Shown here: piece by piece, positions 48,401-57,400 of the stretch
Position numbering within the stretch: the stretch's first letter is position 1
Layout of the letters: every line of letters starts with the position of its first letter
NCBI GenBank assembly: GCA_029582265.1
Contig: CM055823.1
Span: 310,001-374,000, forward strand
From: Zoroaster sp. YZ-2022
Lineage: Eukaryota > Echinodermata > Asteroidea > Forcipulatida > Zoroasteridae
Direction: 5' to 3'
DNA length: 64,000 nucleotides
Notes under the pieces: model-generated
Told to the model about the DNA's origin: nothing
The model's input: the letters and a program-made list of their open reading frames with translations, nothing else
Databases searched by the model: none
Program-made: the position numbers and the translations under genes

Positions 48401-51400
48401 CATTCAACCCACCTCCACCCCTACTCCAACCTTGTAAATTTGGTTCAAGTTTTGAGCTGTGAAGCGCATTGAGCATTGTTATTGGCCATATCTAGTGCGC
48501 TGTGCCAGTTCTACATATTTATTTACACTATAATTTTAATATTGTGGGTACACTTGGGGTTGTGTTGTAGGAACTTGTGGTGACTGGCTTACTCAGTTAA
48601 TGATTAATTATTATAATAATAATAGTAATAATAGCAGCAACAGTGCATACATTACAACTCTGTACGCAAAGTAAGTTCCGACGGTTCAGTTGGGCTTGTT
48701 CTAACTGTTGGTTCAAACAGTGGAATTTTCACTTTGCATCTGACCCAATGTCAATGTCTCTCGATATGTATGTTATATTTCACTGATACGGCCATGGGTC
48801 CAGTTGAGGGGGATACATCTATGGCGTGCGGCCTGTTTTGTATGGGATAAGGTCTCACATTGCCTCATTTTGTAAGATTACTACTAATTATTATTACTGA
48901 GTACAGCCGAAATTGTAAGCATGGTTTAAGCTCCCGTCGGTTCAGTCGGGGCTAATATTTCAACCGGTGGTTCAAGCGGTGAAATTTTCAAGTGCATGGA
49001 CGGCTGTAAGCTAATTGGTAAAAGTTGCTATTGTCTAATTGAATTGTTGGGGTTTGATAAGCCCTGTGATTTAATGTGGGCCGCTCGTTGCCCGTGAGTT
49101 AATGTGGGCCGCTCGTTGCCCGTGAGTTAATGTGGGCCGCTCGTTGCCCGTGATTTTATGTGGGCCGCCCGCTGCCCGTGATTCTATGTGGGCCGCTCGT
49201 TGCCCGTGATTTTAAATGGGCCGCTCGTTGCCTGTGATTTTATGTTGGCCGTGATTTTGTGATGTACAGGTATTGTGGAATCTGCCCGTGGTTTTGTGAG
49301 GTTATTTTGGGACAGTTGTCTGTTTTTGTGATGGGCAAGCCTGCCCTTGTTTGTTTACTTATTATTACCTAGGGGCAAACATTGCCCGGCTTTCTTGTAA
49401 TTACCTTGGTTTGGGCAAATTGCCCGTTTTGGCTAATTAATTGATATGGGCAAAAGCATGCCCGAGTTCATACAATAAAGCCAGTTTTGAGCTGTGACAA
49501 AACGTCAGTCAAGTCTCTCGTGTTTTTATTGTGTATTCATCAGTGTATAATCAGGCAGAAACTAGAGTGATTACAAATTGTAGGTCCTTTTTGGTGGCAA
49601 ATTTCTGTTTCAGTTTTACTAAGCCGTTCACACGCTTAAATAATATATATGCAATTTGCAGTATTGTTTATTTTTCTTTGTCTAACAGTGTGTTCTGTTT
49701 CAAGAATCATACTGTTCAAAACATCTTTAACTATCCTCACTACGCTACAGGTTATTTTCAGAACCACACTAATTATTCCAAGAAGAGATTATTACACATG
49801 GTGTTACCCATAAACCTAACCTTCTAATATCCAATCCATCATGCAAAGCTTCAAATCAAATTTAACTTGTGGATGCATATCTATTTTGTTTTTACAGAAG
49901 TAATGTCTCTCACAGGTGATCAGCCAAGCCATTCTCAGAAAATGGGTCCAGAGTTGAGAGATCGTTCACAGGTTGCTGCTGACAAAGGTAACCCAGCATT
50001 AAAATCACACTACCACACGACAGGTAGCTATATGCTTTGAACATAAATCTTTGGGTGGATGATGATGATGAAAGGCACATCAAACACATTTATGCCAAAT
50101 TGCAATTGAAAAAGCATAGCAGAATGAGTCTACTAATGGTATACTTTCCCTTCAATACTTCAAATAATTTAATCATTAAAAATGACAATGCTGTAATAAT
50201 CCTGAAACGAAAGTGATTTCCAATTGTCAGACCTTTTTGGTGGCAAATGTAAAACAAATCATTTACTCAACCGTCACGCATAGTGTATATCATTATCAAA
50301 TGTTGCTATATTGTTTGTGTTCCTTTTTCTATTTTATTGATGTTTAATTATTTTGTTTTTACAGAAACGAGGCCCGTCACAGATGATCAACCAAGTCATT
50401 CTCGGCAAATGGGTCCAGAGTTGAGAGATCGTTCACAAGTTGCCGCTGACAAATGTAATGCAGCATTAAAAGCACACTACACAACGATAGGTAGCTATGT
50501 GAATATAAATCCTTGGGTGGATGATGATCAGATGCACATTGACATTTATACAAACTTGCAGTTGGAAAAAAGTGAAGGTGTAGCGGTTGTTATGACACAC
50601 AATGAGAAAGAGATAATGAATTCGATTGAGTATGAAAAGATATTCTACATTAAGTCAAGAGAGGGCAATTTTGTTAAGCGACTTATTTTCTTTGGCAAAG
50701 GGGGGTGTAGGGAAGTCAACGTTCTTTGATAAGATTGCCTACGACTGGGCTGTTGGTTCCAGTCATGTACTCAACAAGTACAAACTTGTGTTCATTTTGA
50801 AAATGTGTGCATTAGACCAAAGCTCAAACCTTATTGATGCAATTTTTCAACAACTGCTCGAAGAAGAGGTAGACATTTCTAAAGACGCATTGAAATCACT
50901 TATCATCCAAAACCCTAAAGACGTTTTGATTCTTTTGGATGGTTTTGATGAGTTGACAACGACAATTCTCACCGAAACCTCATTTGGGTCAATCTTAAGA
51001 GCTCTGAATAGAAAAGCATACTACCGTGAATGTTGCATAGGTGTAACAACCCGTCCCTCCCATCTTGAGCGATTAATGGACAAATCATTGGTTCAAAATC
51101 CTTGCATACACCTGAAGGTTCTTGGTTTTACAGAAGATGACGTGGAAGAATATGTCGGAAAGTTTTTCCGGGGAAACACTGAGGCACTTATTAAGACAAT
51201 TAAAAGTTCAGATGTTCTTTCTGACTTGGCAAGTAATCCAATGATTCTTCAACTTATCTGTTTAATTTGGAGAGAAGATGCAGCGCTTCCATTAACCATG
51301 TCACGCTTATACAGTGAGGCAGTGGATAACATATTCAAAAGGAAAGGCCATGAGTCTGACAAAGAAATATCAGAAGTTTTGATCAAAATTGGAGAAGTAG

Positions 51401-54400
51401 CGCTGAATGGACTCCTTGACCCAGAACTAAAACTTGCATTTCCAGAGTCTGCATTTGAGAAGAATACACTTGCCCTTGCATTAAAGGTACATGTAGGCAT
51501 CCTAAACAGTCAGAGGGTTTCAAGAATTCCAACTCACATAACAGCATACAATTCCTGCATAAAACTATGCAGGAATTGTGTGCTGCAAAATACTGGCAGA
51601 GCCTACCTCCAAACCAATTTCAGAATATTTTGGATCGTGTATGTGATGGAACACACAACATCAGTGATTTTGAGGTTCTCCTTCGCTTTTGTTGTGGTGA
51701 CAATGAAGTGTGCATGAAAAGAATCTTAATTCCACTCCTAAACTGTAAATTCAATGAGTTGGCATTACATTGTTATTTTGAGGGTCGGTCAAAAGAGATA
51801 ACTTCAGAGACGTATATCAAGTCACTGGTTACAGATACCATACACATTGATTCCAATAGTGATTTCCACTCACTCATGTTCTTTCTGTCAAATGTTTGCA
51901 AGTCAGAGTTTGGAAGGAATTATCTTGGAATAATTGAACATATTAGATTGTATAATATATTCAGAACAGAGTCGCTGGATTTATTTGCTCAAGCGCTGAG
52001 TAACATGACAAATGTCCAAAGGCTTACCCTGCATGGCTGTTCACTGTCTGGCATTTGAAGACAATTCTGTTGTCCTTGAAAGACAACACACGCTTGAATA
52101 AATTAAGTCTTGATTATACAATGTTAGGAGGCACAGCTTCACAGTGGGCTCCTCATATTCAACACTTCAAAACCCTAACAGATCTATCTATAGTTGATTG
52201 TAACATACAACCTGAAGATATGGAACACATCATGAAGAATGTCAGTAAAAGCAAGAGTGAGTGTGCGGTAACATTCGACGGTAACAAAGCACTGGGTGGC
52301 AAGGCCGAAATATGGTCTCGTTATTTGTGTCTCATGATACACAACAAGGAGCTGAACCTGATTGGCTGCTCATTGGTATGCAATGATATTGAATATATTG
52401 CTAATGCATTGAGTGAAATGCCCAACCTGACCCACTTGTCCCTATGGCGAAACGCATCCTTAGGAGGGTCTGCCAATGTGTGGTCTCGTTATTTGTGTCT
52501 CATGATATACATCAAGGTGCTGGACCTGAATGGTTGCTCATTGGTATGCAATGATATTGAACATATTGCTCATGCATTGAGTGAAATGCCCAACCTGACC
52601 CACTTGCACCTATGGTACAACCCATCCTTAAAATACACCGTTTCCCAAATCTCAATGTAAAAATGATGGTATCAAACAACAGTCAAGTTTTATTCCCAAA
52701 TTATAAACGTCTGAATTGTTGACAAACTATCAAAATTCAATGCAAGAATTAAAAGAAAATTCGCTGTAAACACAAGTGTAATTTTAATGGACATGTTTTT
52801 GCATTTATTCTTCAACGGCTAAAACTTGTTGTGGTGTTTACCAAAACATGTTTGTGCATGTATGAATTTAGACACAAGACACGTTTACAATTTAGGCACA
52901 AAAACATGTTTAAAAAACATGTTTATAGGAGGATAACACTTTTGAACACCACAAAAGGTGTAAACTTTTCTTTTACAGTATTTGTGTTTGCAGATTGTAA
53001 TTTCTGAATGCATTTTCACTGTTTTCTCATTAATAACACACAGCAATGAGCTGAAACTTTCACATGACAATTGCAGAAAAGCAGAATGAGTCTACTAATG
53101 GTATACTTTCCCTTCAATACTTGTGAAGTTCAAATAATTTAATCATTAAACATTATAATGCTGTAATAATCCTGAAACGAAAGTGATTTCCAATTCATTG
53201 TCAGACCTTTTTGGTGGCAAATGTAAAACAAATCATTTACTCAACCGTCACGCATAGTGTACATGTATATCATTATCAAATGTTGCTATTAGGCCTCGTT
53301 GCTATATATTGTTTGTTTTCCTTTTTTATTTTATTGATGTTTAATAGATTTTTTTGCAAGTAGAAAAAATGGTAATTACAAAACAAAATATCAGCCCTAC
53401 TGAAACGGTAGCTTATAAGAGTAAATGACTTTTGACGTTCAATATGAAATTGCTTAACTTCGTTCAATAAACCTCTCCTGTGACTGTTCAATGATAACCT
53501 GCTTCACATGTACTGGGATTATAATTAAAATGAGATTTAAACTTCTTACCAGCTGGGCATGTCCTACATGCAATTAAATAAAGAAAATAACAAGAATCAC
53601 TACAAAAATCACATCTGCTCTTAAAGATGTATCCATCCAAATTTATTTATTTTATCCCCAATTTTAGGAAATTAATTTCAGGAAATTTTCTATTTCATCG
53701 TAACACTGCTACAATTACCTGAGGGAAAACTACACTGTATTCAAAAATGCTTTCAAGTAAAACATTTCTCCAAAAACGAGCGTGGTTTATAACTTTCAAA
53801 AATATCTCAGAATAATTGTTTTTCTTTCCAAATCAAATGTTTGGATGAAAACAAAAATGATACGAACTTACATCTTCAAGGTGTTTCATGCATGGTGCTG
53901 TTGTTGCTGCATTTCATTTCTGAAAACATCTTACATTATGATGTTAAACTGTCCTTGTTGTATTCCAGGGAACACTACATCTACTACATGTACTGTCAAA
54001 ACACATCTAGATAAGATACTGAACGAATATGCTAAGTGGACGAGCATTAACAACGAGCTGAAGAAGAAAATACTTCAGTTACCATTCATTGCCATTTGTA
54101 ACTTCACCAGTGAGGGTGGAAGCTTGTCACTTGATAAGTATAAGGTGCATCTATACATTCCACGTGGAGCCATCCCACCAGGCCGCACTGAGCAAGTGTA
54201 CATCTATGTCAACCCAAATTCTAAGCATACTGGACAAATTGTACAGGTAGATCCCCCACAAGCAGTACTTTCACCAATGATCCAATGCGGTCCACCAGGT
54301 TTGACTTTTTCAGAAAGAGTCGTGCTCTCCTTTCCGCATGCTGCAAAGCATGATGCTGTTGACTGGACATTAAGTGCTCGAATGTGCAACAACGATAATG

Positions 54401-57400
54401 ACACTTCAAAAACTTGGCAAGCCCTTGATCATGATGATGACGACATCTTTTCTTTTAGTGGAGAAGAAGTCACCCTTCTGGTAGATCATTTCACTGGATA
54501 TGATGTGGTTGGTACAGCATCCCAAACTGACAGTGGAACTCTAACAAAGGTTGGCGTATTTGGGGGCATATATGATCGATCTTCTCGAGAATACAGATTA
54601 CGTGCACACATCTGGAAAATGACTGCACAGCAGGTAAGGCAATAATTTTTCCACATAAACGTACAGTACATATGAAATTTCTCCCACAAAATGATAGACA
54701 TTTATAAATGGGAATAAAAGTTTGTTGCTTGGTCTTTACCGCAGGATAATGACTGGTTTTGGGCGTGGCCATGGTCTTATTGCCCATGGCCATGCTGTTT
54801 GACAAACTTTAACCCTTCTGTGACTGCAAGAGTCAAAATCAGTCAAAATGTTGATATACTTGCCAAGGTATATCTAGTGCACTTTAATAGTCAAACATTG
54901 TCAAACCTTACATGTAGTAAGTACATTTACAGGTCAAAATGAGTTGACCGTTTTTGACTGGTAAAAGCATTGTCTTGTATTGTTCAGGGTGGTCAAAATG
55001 ACCAAAACCAATCAAAAATGCCCCTGTGTGCACATTTGGGTCAACAGTCAAAATGGGCAGTTGACTGATTTTGACCTCTATAGCTACTTGCCACAGCTCC
55101 CCCTTATAAAGCATACACCATTTTCATTGCTGCTTCATTGTTTATATTATGTGAAAGTTTGAAAATTAATTAATTTTTTGTTTTTTATTTTAACATTGAA
55201 TATCCAGGAAGTTGATGAAATGGCAGATCGAATGAACTGCAAGTTATTAGAGGTTGAAAGATTTGTCATGATTCACCAGAAACATGGGAACTTCAACTTT
55301 GAGACTAGAGATGTTGTGCCTGGCTGGCAAGTGCCACCATCTGCAGCGGTAAATAAACATTCAATATAAACATGACTTGTGTGAGTCATACAACATGTAC
55401 GTGTAGGACTCAACTCTAGTTCCGTTTTTATTCATTCAGACTAAGACTTGAGTCACCATTTTCAATGACAGACTCGATCTAGGGAATCCGGCTCGGGTAA
55501 AAGCATTTTCTTTCCTTCAGTACATTGAGGAAAGGAACAAATACTTTTTAAAAATCATGATGGTTTTACATTAAACGTCTTGAAACGGATTTGTGGATCT
55601 TGCCATGTACCTGTAATAATTTGGGCACTTGGTTAAGGCTAAACCAAACTGATGACAATCATTTTGTATGTGTCCTCAATGATCTGATGAAAATTCAAAA
55701 ATCCAGAAATTACCTAACAGGTAAAATAGCAAATATGGGTGTACATTGTACATCTTATTTTGTTTTCAAACTCTGCAAAGGTCACTAAATGTGAAGAAAT
55801 TCCTCAGTGAAGATTAGCAAAAGTGTAAATTACATTTTTCATGTCCATTTGTAAGATCATAACATGAGGGCAGAAATCACTGCAGCAAAACAAAATATTG
55901 GTCATCTCAAGACTCAGACACACCTCAACCTCAAGTCATGTACATAAACATGTCTTCTTATAATCAAGTTCATTTTAACCTTTCAGAAACAAGTCATCCG
56001 TAAAACAAATGTTTTAGAGCTCCCAGAAAACTCGGTGACAATTGATATGATTCAAGGACCCCTTAGTGAAGGTGCCATTGGGGCAACTGGATGCAATGCT
56101 CCCAAACTTAACGTGATTGGCTACCAGAGTGGTACGACTAACGAAGTATTGTGCAAACCAGATATTGTGAGTTTTCATTGAATTACATGTAAAAGGGATT
56201 TATAAAAAAAATTAAAAAATTGTGTAAAGGTGGATATTTTTTACTTTTATGTTTGGTTTTCTTTTATTAGTTTTAGGCTTGTAGCTATTGTGCCCCTGTA
56301 CAATAATATTAAATTAAAACGAATTAATAAAAAATACAAAATCTGAATCTATGAGTACATCCCACTCAGTGTATAAGCCAGAATTTGAAAATAGGGCATC
56401 TAAATTTGTTATTCTTTGAAAAAACTTGGTGTTCAAAACTTCCAATACCTTTGTATGTGTATTGCAAATAAACAGGGTGTCCATTAGCAAACGGGGCATG
56501 CAAAACACACCAAAAGGTATTGCTGACTAATACTATGATCCCACTTATCTTGTCTCATATTTCTCCCAGACAAAAATTGTTTTAGGCCACCAAAAAGTCT
56601 CCATTTTCTGGTGTCTCTGGTCTCCATGCATGTCGCCTCAGACCCGTGCCTTGGCATTTTTGATATACAATTGCAGCCAAAATTGCTGCATCAGTTGGAA
56701 TTCTGCTGTGCTAGTGTTTTTTACACACACATATATTATACACTGTAGGGGTATGAACATTTGCCCGATTTGTGCGGCCGCTCTTAGCCACCATACTTCG
56801 TGTATATACATGTTCACATGTAAAAATAAATTAAAAAAACATTGATTTTGAAGCCGACCTATGACCAGAAACTAGACTTTCTTTTTGGCTTTGGAAAGTT
56901 CTACTACATGTATATGTTATGGCTAAGTGTACATATGTAATCTAGTTTTCTTCATTGAATACAGTACATGTACTTTAGTATTATAAACAAAAAATACCCC
57001 AAAATACCCAAACTCCACAAAATAATTTCTACATGGGATTTCTACAGTGACCCAAAACAGCATTTGAAATACATGTAGCACATATTTGTACGTCTTTAAA
57101 TGTTTCTACAGAAATCACAACGAGGGGAAGTAATGCAGAGCGACGGAGCTACAAGCATTTGTACATGTCCCCCAGTAAGTGTAAGTAAAAAAGTTTGTTT
57201 GGAATAGCAGACATTCAATAATCCACTGAATCATTATTGGTTTTGTGATTATGTCAAACAAAATTCCTCCTGCATATTTCGCTGGCTTCAAATTTGATTC
57301 CACATGGAACCCATAAATTCTCGCAAACTCTCATACAGCAAGTACTTGAATAATCACAACTATTTTTATGTTTTATGACAATTATTTTGAAAATATCTGA

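Noticed and set aside
51249..51500. Minus-strand frame within the NACHT exon
   Set aside because: Shadow of the coding strand with no independent support.
52651..52660. Splice donor AAT|GTAAAA at the end of the LRR exon joining to ZU5
   Set aside because: It would leave phase 2 while the ZU5 acceptor needs phase 1, so the link cannot use it.
53782..53968. Upstream extension of the ZU5 frame to an ATG
   Set aside because: The frame is open but hydrophobic and intron-like, and a good phase-1 acceptor at 53968 explains the start better.
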